Shown here piece after piece: positions 1-4,856 of a stretch of 5,552 nt of DNA (its first letter is position 1; every line of letters begins with the position of its first letter). The stretch comes from Pseudomonadota bacterium (lineage in GTDB: Bacteria; Pseudomonadota; Gammaproteobacteria; Burkholderiales; Ferrovaceae). The stretch spans positions 1-5,552 of the forward strand of contig JAJYQG010000087.1 in the NCBI GenBank assembly GCA_021794775.1. The letters are read 5' to 3'. The notes beneath the pieces are model-generated. The model did not search any database and had not been told where the DNA came from. It saw only the letters and a program-made list of their open reading frames with translations. Made by a program: the position numbers and the translations under genes.

Positions 1-38
1 AATACGCGACGTGTCCGTCGCCCGGATGATTTGCTCAT
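1..38 (-). CDS. 5' end of an unidentified minus-strand gene (partial)
   Basis: An ATG on the minus strand (plus 36-38) is preceded by a strong ribosome binding site: AAGGAG lies six bases upstream. Twelve codons are visible before the left edge and read MSKSSGRRTRRV, a basic, serine/arginine-rich N-terminus. An in-frame TAG upstream, near the TATAAT of the opposite strand, rules out a much earlier start. I do not recognise the family from so few residues. The gene points away from tRNA-Thr and the rest of the window. The case for a real gene rests on the quality of the start site; 12 codons carry little coding signal by themselves. Confidence 0.45.
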   Translation of the reverse strand, partial: MSKSSGRRTRRV

Positions 39-81
39 ATGGGTCTCCTTCCACGGCTTTCTTGCCGCAGCACAAAACCCC

Positions 82-87
82 TATAAT
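82..87 (+). promoter_or_regulatory. consensus -10 element (TATAAT), plus strand
   Basis: A perfect TATAAT sits at 82-87. At 17-bp spacing the -35 position (59-64) reads TTCTTG, which is weak, and there is no TGn extension. Transcription would start near 94 and run into the non-coding stretch towards tRNA-Thr, so it would not serve the left-edge gene. Read on the other strand the same bases give the weaker CATTAT, which could serve that gene. The hexamer is certain; promoter activity is inferred. Confidence 0.4.
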
Positions 88-167
88 GCACTTATCCGAC
101 CTGTTCAGTTTCGCCGAGCCACTTCTCTCGGTTTCAGCGCGTAAACCGGTTCTACTTCGACGGCATA

Positions 168-206
168 AGAAAGGGATATTTGTAGCCTATGTGTATCCCA
201 ATTTCT
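168..206. repeat. 11-pair inverted repeat with a two-base bulge
   Basis: Bases 168-172 (AGAAA) pair with 202-206 (TTTCT). Bases 173-178 (GGGATA) pair with 194-199 (TATCCC). The only interruption is the AA at 200-201 on the right arm, and the loop is 15 nt. It is the longest stem in the 5' non-coding region. The complementarity is seen directly; whether it forms in an RNA, and from which strand, is inference. Confidence 0.6.
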
Positions 207-233
207 CGCTTTGAGTAATCATCACGGGTGCGA

Positions 234-258
234 AAAAAGTTGAGATGATCGACTTTTT
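234..258. terminator. AT-rich hairpin, possible bidirectional terminator
   Basis: AAAAAGTTGA (234-243) pairs with TCGACTTTTT (249-258) around the five-base loop GATGA, ten pairs including one G-T wobble. Because the arms are A-rich on the left and T-rich on the right, each strand reads a short stem followed by a run of T: five on the plus strand, six on the minus strand. It could end a plus transcript starting near 94 and also the leftward tRNA-Thr transcript. The GC-containing core is only five pairs, so it would be a weak intrinsic terminator. Confidence 0.35.
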
Positions 259-341
259 AAGGCTCGTTACGATAAAAAATCAGGAGAATTTTACTGTGAA
301 ATGAGGGGGATTTTGCCGCTTAATTGCCGCTTTATTTGATT

Positions 342-380
342 TAGGCTGCGAGTTTGTCATCTGTTTTATCTCGCAACCTA
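342..380. repeat. 11-bp inverted repeat beyond the tRNA-Thr 3' end
   Basis: TAGGCTGCGAG (342-352) is complementary to CTCGCAACCTA (370-380) at 10 of 11 positions, around a 17-base loop. It begins 9 bp past the tRNA CCA end. On the plus strand it is followed by the fairly T-rich TTGATTTTAT, so it could stop rightward transcription before it runs antisense through the tRNA gene. On the minus strand the following bases are A-rich, so it is not a standard terminator for the tRNA but might mark a 3' processing site. Confidence 0.4.
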
Positions 381-389
381 TTGATTTTA

Positions 390-465
<76 letters not shown>

Positions 466-481
466 GCCGTTGAAGACGTGT

Positions 482-510
482 ATTATACCGGATTCTGGGG
501 ACACGATGAA
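482..510 (-). promoter_or_regulatory. tRNA-Thr promoter overlapping the murJ start
   Basis: On the minus strand a perfect TATAAT lies at 482-487, 16 bp upstream of the mature tRNA 5' end, which would give a start near 475 and a leader of about 9 nt. With a 17-bp spacer the -35 position falls at 505-510 and reads TTCATC, matching only part of TTGACA. This places the -35 region on the murJ ATG and the spacer on its ribosome binding site. The plus strand reads TATTAT at 481-486, five of six consensus bases, so the same element might also drive murJ with a very short leader. Confidence 0.7.
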
Positions 511-2065
511 TCTCCTTAAAGCGCTAGCCCAAACCAGCAGCATGACCTTGCTCTCCCGCATCCTGGGTTTTCTTCGGGATGTGGTGGTGGCCCATGTATT
601 TGGCGCGGCGGGAACCACCGATGCCTTTGTGGTCGCGTTTCGCCTGCCCAACCTGTTGCGACGCCTGTTTGCCGAAGGGGCTTTTTCACAAGCATTTGTG
701 CCTTTGTTGGCGGCGCGCCGTACCCAGGAGGGCGACGAGTCAGCGCGGCGGTTGGTGAACAACGTGGCCAGCGTCTTGGGGGTAGCCTTGCTTGTCACCA
801 CGGTGCTGGGCATGCTGTTTGCGCCGCAAATCGTCGCGTTGTCCGCTCCCGGTTTTCAGCGCGATCCGGCAAAATTTGCGCTCACTGCGCATCTGTTGCG
901 AATCACCTTCCCGTACATTTTTTTCATCGCCCTGGTCGCGTTGTCGGCAGGGATTCTCAACACCTGGCAGCGCTTTTGGGTACCGGCTCTCACGCCGGTC
1001 TGGCTCAATGTGGCCTTGCTTTTTTTCATGCTGGTATTGGTGTCTGATTTTCATCCGCCCATTGCCGCGCTGGCTTGGGGCGCCGTGGCCGGAGGGGTCT
1101 TGCAGTTGCTGTTTCAGGTACCGTTCCTGAAGCGCATCGGCATGTTGCCGTGCTGGCACTGGAACCTGTCGGATCCGGGGGTGCGTCGGGTCCTGGTGCT
1201 GATGGGGCCTGCTGTGGTGGGCGTATCGGTGGGGCAAATCAGTCTGGTGTTGAGTACGTTGTTTTCTTCTTATCTGCCAACGGGCAGCGTGTCCTGGTTG
1301 TTTTTTGCGGATCGTCTGATGGAGTTCCCGACGGGATTGTTGGGCGCCGCGCTGGGGACCATCCTGTTGCCCAGTCTGGCCCGGGCCCATGCGCAGGATC
1401 AGGGAGGGGAATATTCGGCGTTGCTCGATTGGGGCCTGCGTTTGACGTTGTTGTTGACTCTGCCTGCGGCTTTGGCCTTGGCCTTGGCGGGCGTGCCTCT
1501 GGTGGCCACGTTGTTCATGCGCGGCGCTTTTTCGGCGCACGATGTGTTGGCGGTGACGCAGGCGTTGCTGGCCTACAGCGTGGGCTTGATGGGGCTGATC
1601 GCCGTCAAGATCCTGGCGCCAGGGTTTTATGCGCGCCAGGATATTCGCACGCCCGTCAGGATTGCCCTGCTGGTGTTGGTCGTGACCCAGGCCATGAATG
1701 CCCTGTTCATCGGACCTCTGCAGCATGCTGGCTTGGCTTTGGCCACCAGTTTGGGCGCCACGGGCAATGCTTTGTTGTTGTTCGTTGGGTTGCGGCGCCG
1801 TGGGGTCTATCAGCCAGGGCCCGGTTGGCGCTTGTTCTTGTTGCGCTTGGCGCTGGCGCTGGCGGTGATGGCGGGAATCCTGGTGCTGGGGCGGGGAACG
1901 GATGCTTTCTGGTTTGGAGCGTCCCTGATGCAGCGCTTGATGCGTCTCGTTCCGCTGTTGTTGGCGGCAGGTGTGGCTTATTTTGTGGTGTTGGGTATGC
2001 TCGGCATGCGGCCGCGGGATTTTTTACGCCGGACTTTGCCACAGGACCACGGCCAGTCCCAGTAA
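506..2065 (+). CDS. murJ: lipid II flippase MurJ (MviN)
   Basis: MurJ moves the peptidoglycan precursor lipid II across the inner membrane. It is a polytopic protein of the MOP exporter superfamily, usually with 14 membrane segments. The predicted 519 residues match the family length (about 511 in E. coli). The N-terminus MNLLKALAQTSSMTLLSRIL is nearly the family signature. Residues reported important in E. coli are present at the same numbers: R18, R24, D39, R52, R270 and E273, the last two within ADRLMEFP. Other family blocks include NLLRRLFAEGAFSQAFVP, ALGTILLPSL and KILAPGFYARQDIRTPV. I chose the ATG at 506 over an upstream TTG at 470 because GGGG lies five bases before it and homology starts exactly there. 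The last 13 codons and the stop overlap the convergent exporter gene. Confidence 0.97.
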   Translation: MNLLKALAQTSSMTLLSRILGFLRDVVVAHVFGAAGTTDAFVVAFRLPNLLRRLFAEGAFSQAFVPLLAARRTQEGDESARRLVNNVASVLGVALLVTTVLGMLFAPQIVALSAPGFQRDPAKFALTAHLLRITFPYIFFIALVALSAGILNTWQRFWVPALTPVWLNVALLFFMLVLVSDFHPPIAALAWGAVAGGVLQLLFQVPFLKRIGMLPCWHWNLSDPGVRRVLVLMGPAVVGVSVGQISLVLSTLFSSYLPTGSVSWLFFADRLMEFPTGLLGAALGTILLPSLARAHAQDQGGEYSALLDWGLRLTLLLTLPAALALALAGVPLVATLFMRGAFSAHDVLAVTQALLAYSVGLMGLIAVKILAPGFYARQDIRTPVRIALLVLVVTQAMNALFIGPLQHAGLALATSLGATGNALLLFVGLRRRGVYQPGPGWRLFLLRLALALAVMAGILVLGRGTDAFWFGASLMQRLMRLVPLLLAAGVAYFVVLGMLGMRPRDFLRRTLPQDHGQSQ

Positions 2066-2779
2066 CAGCAGCGTCAGTCCCCGGCGCGCCACCTGCTCGG
2101 GCAGGCGGTGATTGAGTTTGGTGCCAAGCCATAAGCCGGGCAGGGAGCCGATCAGCAGGGACACCAGCAGCGCGGTATCGACATGGCCGAGATGCCAATG
2201 GCCCAAGCCGGCAACCAGCGTCAGGGGCACGGCATGGGCCAGTTCGGTGCCAACGACCCGTGCAAAAGGGTAGGCTGGATAGAGGGCCAGCAGCAGTGCC
2301 GTGCCCAATGCTCCGCCGCCGACCGATGATAGGGTGACCAGAACGCCGATCAGGAACCCAAGAACCGGTGTCCAGAGTGGCGAGCGTGCCGTCGTGGGGG
2401 CAACGCTGACGCTTTTGCGTTGCCAGAGGGCCAGGGCGGTGCCGGCCAGCGTCAAACTCAGCACATGACGCAAAAAGCCGTTCAGATCGGGGCCGGGATG
2501 CAGATGGTGCAGCACGACCATGGTCAGCAAGCAACCGGGCAGACTGCCGGACAGAAGCCATCCTGCTGTGCCCCATGCGACGTTGCGTTGGCGGTGGTGG
2601 CAGACGACCGCGCCCGCTTTGGTCAGGGCAGCGTAGACCAGGTCGGTGCCGATGGCGTTGGAAGGCGCAATGCCAAATCCGGCAATCAGCAAGGGGGTCA
2701 TGAGCGAACCGCCACCCACCCCTGTCATGCCGACCAGCAGTCCGCCGACGGCGCCCGACAGGATGAATTCGAACCCCAT
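2024..2779 (-). CDS. TauE/SafE-family membrane anion exporter, probable sulfite exporter
   Basis: A 251-residue, almost wholly hydrophobic protein with the internal duplication typical of the TauE/SafE (DUF81) family. The first half has GVGGGSLMTPLL at residues 20-31 and NAIGTDLVYAALTK at 41-54. The second half repeats the pattern as SSVGGGALGTALLLALYP at 151-168 and VGTELAHAVPLTL at 177-189. A hydrophilic linker around 120-135 separates the halves, and seven to eight membrane helices are likely. Characterised relatives move sulfite, sulfoacetate or other organic anions. The ATG at 2779 has GGAG six bases upstream. The gene is divergent from cysB across 150 bp, which favours a sulfur substrate such as sulfite; that assignment is inferred from context. 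Its 3' end overlaps the end of murJ by 42 bp. Confidence 0.88.
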   Translation of the reverse strand: MGFEFILSGAVGGLLVGMTGVGGGSLMTPLLIAGFGIAPSNAIGTDLVYAALTKAGAVVCHHRQRNVAWGTAGWLLSGSLPGCLLTMVVLHHLHPGPDLNGFLRHVLSLTLAGTALALWQRKSVSVAPTTARSPLWTPVLGFLIGVLVTLSSVGGGALGTALLLALYPAYPFARVVGTELAHAVPLTLVAGLGHWHLGHVDTALLVSLLIGSLPGLWLGTKLNHRLPEQVARRGLTLLLLGLAVVLWQSPA

Positions 2780-2826
2780 GTTGGTCTCCAGACCTTATGA
2801 CAGAGGGTTAAGCATAGCGCACCTTC

Positions 2827-2864
2827 CTTAGAAAACTAAGTAATATGTTATTTTAGATACCTAA
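2827..2864. promoter_or_regulatory. paired TTAG-N4-CTAA palindromes, candidate operator
   Basis: TTAG-AAAA-CTAA (2828-2839), extended by one pair to CTTAG...CTAAG, and TTAG-ATAC-CTAA (2853-2864) share the same half-sites and spacing and are 25 bp apart. If cysB starts near 2885, they lie at about -58 to -46 and -32 to -21. That is where a LysR-type protein could act on both divergent promoters. The palindromes are seen directly; the binding protein, CysB or another, is inferred. Confidence 0.45.
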
Positions 2865-2872
2865 CTTCTGGT

Positions 2873-2878
2873 TATAAT
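2873..2878 (+). promoter_or_regulatory. cysB -10 element (TATAAT)
   Basis: A perfect TATAAT precedes cysB, giving a start near 2885 and a leader of about 45 nt. No good -35 hexamer lies 16-18 bp upstream; the T-rich stretch at 2848-2856 is the closest. The second TTAG-N4-CTAA palindrome occupies the spacer and -35 area, so a bound protein would be expected to influence this promoter. Confidence 0.6.
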
Positions 2879-2884
2879 GACGTT

Positions 2885-2911
2885 GGGTCTGATGACCCGC
2901 TGCCATCAGGT
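2885..2911 (+). promoter_or_regulatory. two mutually exclusive hairpins in the cysB leader
   Basis: GGGTC (2885-2889) pairs perfectly with GACCC (2894-2898) around the loop TGAT. CTGATG (2889-2894) pairs perfectly with CATCAG (2904-2909), and two further G-T pairs can extend it to 2911. The two stems share bases 2889-2894, so only one can form at a time. The first would sit at the very 5' end of the predicted mRNA; the second ends five bases before the ribosome binding site at 2916-2922. A regulatory function is unproven. Confidence 0.35.
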
Positions 2912-2929
2912 TTCAGGGGAGGATCGCCG

Positions 2930-3856
2930 ATGAAATTACAACAGCTGCGCTATTTGGTGGAAGTGGTGGATGCGGGGTTGAACGTATCCCAGGCGGCAGA
3001 AAATCTGTTCACCTCGCAGCCTGGGGTAAGCAAGCAGATTCGTCTGCTCGAAGATGAGCTTGGGGTGGATATCTTTGTTCGCAATGGTAAGCGTGTCGTC
3101 AGTGTGACGGATGCGGGGCGAGACATTGTGGCGCTGGCCCGTCGTGTGCTGAGGGAAGCCAAGAACCTCAAGACGGCAGGGCATGAATTCAGCCGACAGA
3201 AGTCTGGGCAGTTGACCATTGCCACCACCCATACCCAGGCGCGTTACGTGTTGCCCCCGGTCATTGGGCGTTTTGCGCAACGCTATCCCGATGTCAAGCT
3301 GGTGTTGCATCAAGGCAATCCGCAGCATGTGGCTCAGGAGGTGGTGGCGGGCCGGGCTGATTTGGCGATTGCCACGGAGGGTCTGGATCAGTTTCCCGAT
3401 CTGCGCGTGTTGCCTTGCTACGAATGGAATCGCATCGTGGTGGCTCCGCTGGGCCATGCGTTGTTGCAGGTGCCGGAATTGACGCTGGAAGAACTGGCGC
3501 GCCACCCGTTGATTACCTACGATCACGCGTTTACCGGCAGGGCGCGCATCAACCAGGCGTTCGACCTTCGGGGGCTGACGGCCAATGTGGTGTTGACGGC
3601 CTTGGATGCTGACGTCATCAAGACTTACGTGCGCCTTGGCATGGGGGTTGGCATCATCGCGGCGATGGCTTACGACGAGGCACTCGATCAGGATTTGGGG
3701 CGCCGCGACGCCGCAGCCTTGTTTCAGCCCAGCACGACCCGCATTGCGCTGCGGGCGGGGGCCTATCTGCGTGGGTTCGTTTACGATTTCATTCAACTTT
3801 TTGCGCCGCAACTGGACCGCGAGCGCATTCAGGCTGCCCTGACCGATGACGGCTGA
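2930..3856 (+). CDS. cysB: CysB, LysR-type regulator of sulfur assimilation
   Basis: CysB activates genes for sulfate uptake and reduction and cysteine synthesis, with N-acetylserine as inducer and sulfate, sulfide or thiosulfate as opposing effectors. The 308-residue protein aligns with E. coli CysB without gaps through residue 210. The N-terminal winged helix starts MKLQQLRYLVEVV and continues through SQPGVSKQIRLLEDELG. Anion-binding residues are kept: T100, T102 and Q103 in ATTHTQARY, T149 in AIATE, and T202 in FTGR. DADVIKTYVRLGMGVGIIA and YDFIQLFAPQL are further close matches. The protein lacks the last 15 or so residues of the enterobacterial form, which I think is usual in betaproteobacteria. 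AGGGGAGGA at 2915-2923 sets the ATG. It is divergent from a probable sulfite exporter, which fits a sulfur role. Confidence 0.95.
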   Translation: MKLQQLRYLVEVVDAGLNVSQAAENLFTSQPGVSKQIRLLEDELGVDIFVRNGKRVVSVTDAGRDIVALARRVLREAKNLKTAGHEFSRQKSGQLTIATTHTQARYVLPPVIGRFAQRYPDVKLVLHQGNPQHVAQEVVAGRADLAIATEGLDQFPDLRVLPCYEWNRIVVAPLGHALLQVPELTLEELARHPLITYDHAFTGRARINQAFDLRGLTANVVLTALDADVIKTYVRLGMGVGIIAAMAYDEALDQDLGRRDAAALFQPSTTRIALRAGAYLRGFVYDFIQLFAPQLDRERIQAALTDDG

Positions 3857-3884
3857 TGGGGTACGTCGTGGGATTCTGCGCACA

Positions 3885-3893
3885 TGCTAGAAT
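3885..3893 (+). promoter_or_regulatory. extended -10 promoter for ribF-ileS
   Basis: TGC followed by TAGAAT (TGC at 3885-3887, hexamer at 3888-3893) forms an extended -10 element in the 58-bp gap between cysB and ribF. The -35 position (3865-3870) reads GTCGTG and is poor, as is common when TGn is present. Transcription would start near 3900, giving a leader of about 15 nt. No clear terminator follows cysB, so read-through from cysB is also possible. Confidence 0.55.
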
Positions 3894-3914
3894 AAACCCT
3901 TTTTGCGGCGGGTC

Positions 3915-4856
3915 ATGAGACGGATCGCACTGGCGCACTTACCGCAGGGAAACGTAGGTACGGCGCTGACATTGGGCAACTTTGACGGCGTTCATCGCGG
4001 TCATCAGGCCATGCTGTCACGGGTGGTCCAGGAGGCCGGAGAACGTGGGCTGGTTCCCATGGCGTTGACGTTTGAACCCTATCCCCGCGAATTTTTCGAC
4101 CGATCGACAGCGCCGCCGCGCTTGACTTCGCTGACCCTTAAATATGGCTGGATAACCCGAATGGGGGTCGAGCAGGTGCGCGTGTTGCGTTTCAACCACG
4201 CCTTGGCGACCTTGTCGGCTGAGGAATTTGTGCGTCAGGTTCTGGTGCATGCCTGTGCCGTGCGTTGGATCTTGGTGGGGGACGATTTCCGCTTCGGCGC
4301 CAAACGCCAGGGGGATCTGGCTTTGTTGCAGCATCTGGGTCGGTCGTTGGGGTTCGAGAGTGAGGCCCATCCCAGCGTGCGGGTGGATGGAGAGCGGGTC
4401 TCCAGCAGTGCCATTCGTGCGCTTCTGGCTGCAGGGCAGCTGGAGCGTGCGGCAATCTTGCTGGGTCGTCCTTTTGCGCTGGTGGGGCGGGTGGGTTATG
4501 GTCAGCGTCTGGGTCATGCGCTGGGTTTCCCGACGCTGAATCTGGCTTTGCGCCATCGCCCGCCGTTGTCGGGCGTATTCGTGGTGGAGGTCTGTGGTCC
4601 AGCCCCCCATCCGGTGCTGGGTGTGGCCAGTCTGGGGTACCGCCCGACGGTCAATCCTCTGGTTGCGCCCTTGCTTGAAGTGCACTTGTTCGATTTCGAT
4701 CGGTCGTTGTACGGTGAGCGTGTGGAAGTGCGTTTTTTGCATAAACTGCGCGACGAGCAACATTTTGACGATGTGGAGACCATGGTTCGGCAGATCGAGC
4801 GGGATGCTGCTGCGGCCCGGTCTTATTTTGCGGATACTTTCAGGAAGCTGTGTTGA
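3915..4856 (+). CDS. ribF: bifunctional riboflavin kinase / FMN adenylyltransferase (FAD synthetase) RibF
   Basis: RibF phosphorylates riboflavin to FMN and then adenylates FMN to FAD in the cytosol. The protein has 313 residues from the chosen ATG, the same as E. coli RibF. The N-terminal adenylyltransferase domain shows [12 protein letters not shown] (residues 20-31) with the HxGH nucleotide-binding motif, [14 protein letters not shown] (121-134) and [11 protein letters not shown] (161-171). The C-terminal kinase domain starts near residue 185 with [20 protein letters not shown], then the PTLN motif (206-209), [11 protein letters not shown] and [13 protein letters not shown] four codons upstream (3903) is possible but less likely, because homology begins at the ATG and the predicted transcript starts close by. 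The ribosome binding site is weak (GGCGGG). The stop overlaps the ileS start, the common ribF-ileS arrangement of proteobacteria. Confidence 0.96.
   Translation: MRRIALAHLPQGNVGTALTLGNFDGVHRGHQAMLSRVVQEAGERGLVPMALTFEPYPREFFDRSTAPPRLTSLTLKYGWITRMGVEQVRVLRFNHALATLSAEEFVRQVLVHACAVRWILVGDDFRFGAKRQGDLALLQHLGRSLGFESEAHPSVRVDGERVSSSAIRALLAAGQLERAAILLGRPFALVGRVGYGQRLGHALGFPTLNLALRHRPPLSGVFVVEVCGPAPHPVLGVASLGYRPTVNPLVAPLLEVHLFDFDRSLYGERVEVRFLHKLRDEQHFDDVETMVRQIERDAAAARSYFADTFRKLC

Larger units (their letters stand above)
94..258 (+). ncRNA. candidate small structured RNA (unconfirmed)
   Basis: The interval begins about 7 bp after a perfect -10 element and ends at a terminator-like hairpin with a T run, giving a predicted transcript of about 165 nt with no credible open frame. 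Internal structure is visible. CCGAG (114-118) pairs with CTCGG (127-131). AGAAA plus GGGATA (168-178) pairs with TATCCC plus TTTCT (194-206), 11 pairs interrupted only by a two-base AA bulge. AACCGGTT at 144-151 is self-complementary. It does not match the signature sequences of tmRNA, RNase P RNA, SRP RNA or 6S RNA as I remember them. Alternatively the structures may belong to the leader of the left-edge gene or to the trailer of the tRNA transcript on the minus strand. Confidence 0.25.
39..389. other. AT-richer intergenic region with several inverted repeats, no supported protein gene
   Basis: This 351-bp stretch between the left-edge gene and tRNA-Thr has no open frame with a credible start and ribosome binding site. 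The longest frame (11-214, plus) runs antisense through the start of the left-edge gene and resembles nothing known to me. It contains a plus-strand TATAAT at 82-87 and inverted repeats at 114-131, 168-206, 234-258 and 342-380, plus the palindrome AACCGGTT at 144-151. The sequence TTGCCGCTT occurs twice, at 313-321 and 324-332. The part from about 230 to 390 is clearly AT-richer than the coding regions. It lies beyond the 3' end of a tRNA gene, a place where islands often integrate, but no integrase or duplicated tRNA end is visible. Confidence 0.6.
2780..2929. promoter_or_regulatory. divergent control region between the exporter gene and cysB
   Basis: This 150-bp AT-rich gap must hold the promoters of both genes. 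It contains CTTAGAAAACTAAG (2827-2840), TTAGATACCTAA (2853-2864) and TAAC-TTCTG-GTTA (2862-2874), followed by the cysB -10 element and a leader with two competing inverted repeats. No convincing exporter promoter is visible on the minus strand. The best -10 candidates there, TAAAAT and TATGCT, have poor -35 partners and lie in or beside the palindromes, which would suit an activator-dependent promoter. Shared control by CysB is plausible because LysR-type regulators commonly bind such divergent regions and regulate themselves. Confidence 0.6.

Noticed and set aside
11..214. 67-codon plus-strand frame at the left end
   Set aside because: No ribosome binding site, no recognisable motif, and it is antisense to the better-supported start at position 38.
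301..339. 12-codon frame MRGILPLNCRFI after AGGAG at 282-286
   Set aside because: The ribosome binding site is 14 bases from the ATG, too far, and a nearer GTG opens only two codons; a leader peptide cannot be supported.
470..505. Upstream TTG start for murJ adding 12 residues
   Set aside because: The added residues are not family-like and homology starts exactly at the ATG at 506, which has its own ribosome binding site.
740..1726. 328-codon open frame on the minus strand inside murJ
   Set aside because: Its translation is rich in Gln, Arg and His with no recognisable domain, and it lies wholly antisense to a well-conserved murJ.
1075..2115. 346-codon plus-strand frame overlapping murJ and the exporter end
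   Set aside because: Gly/Ala/Arg-rich translation with no family resemblance; it is a frame-shifted reading of murJ.
1707..2576. 289-codon minus-strand frame across murJ and the exporter gene
   Set aside because: Pro/Arg/Ser-rich low-complexity product; the frame beside it encodes the clear TauE/SafE protein.
2936..3883. 315-codon minus-strand frame covering nearly all of cysB
   Set aside because: It mirrors cysB almost end to end, as expected from GC-rich third positions, and shows no domain or good start site.
4017..4763. 248-codon minus-strand frame inside ribF
   Set aside because: Gln/Thr/His-rich translation without known motifs, fully antisense to conserved ribF.
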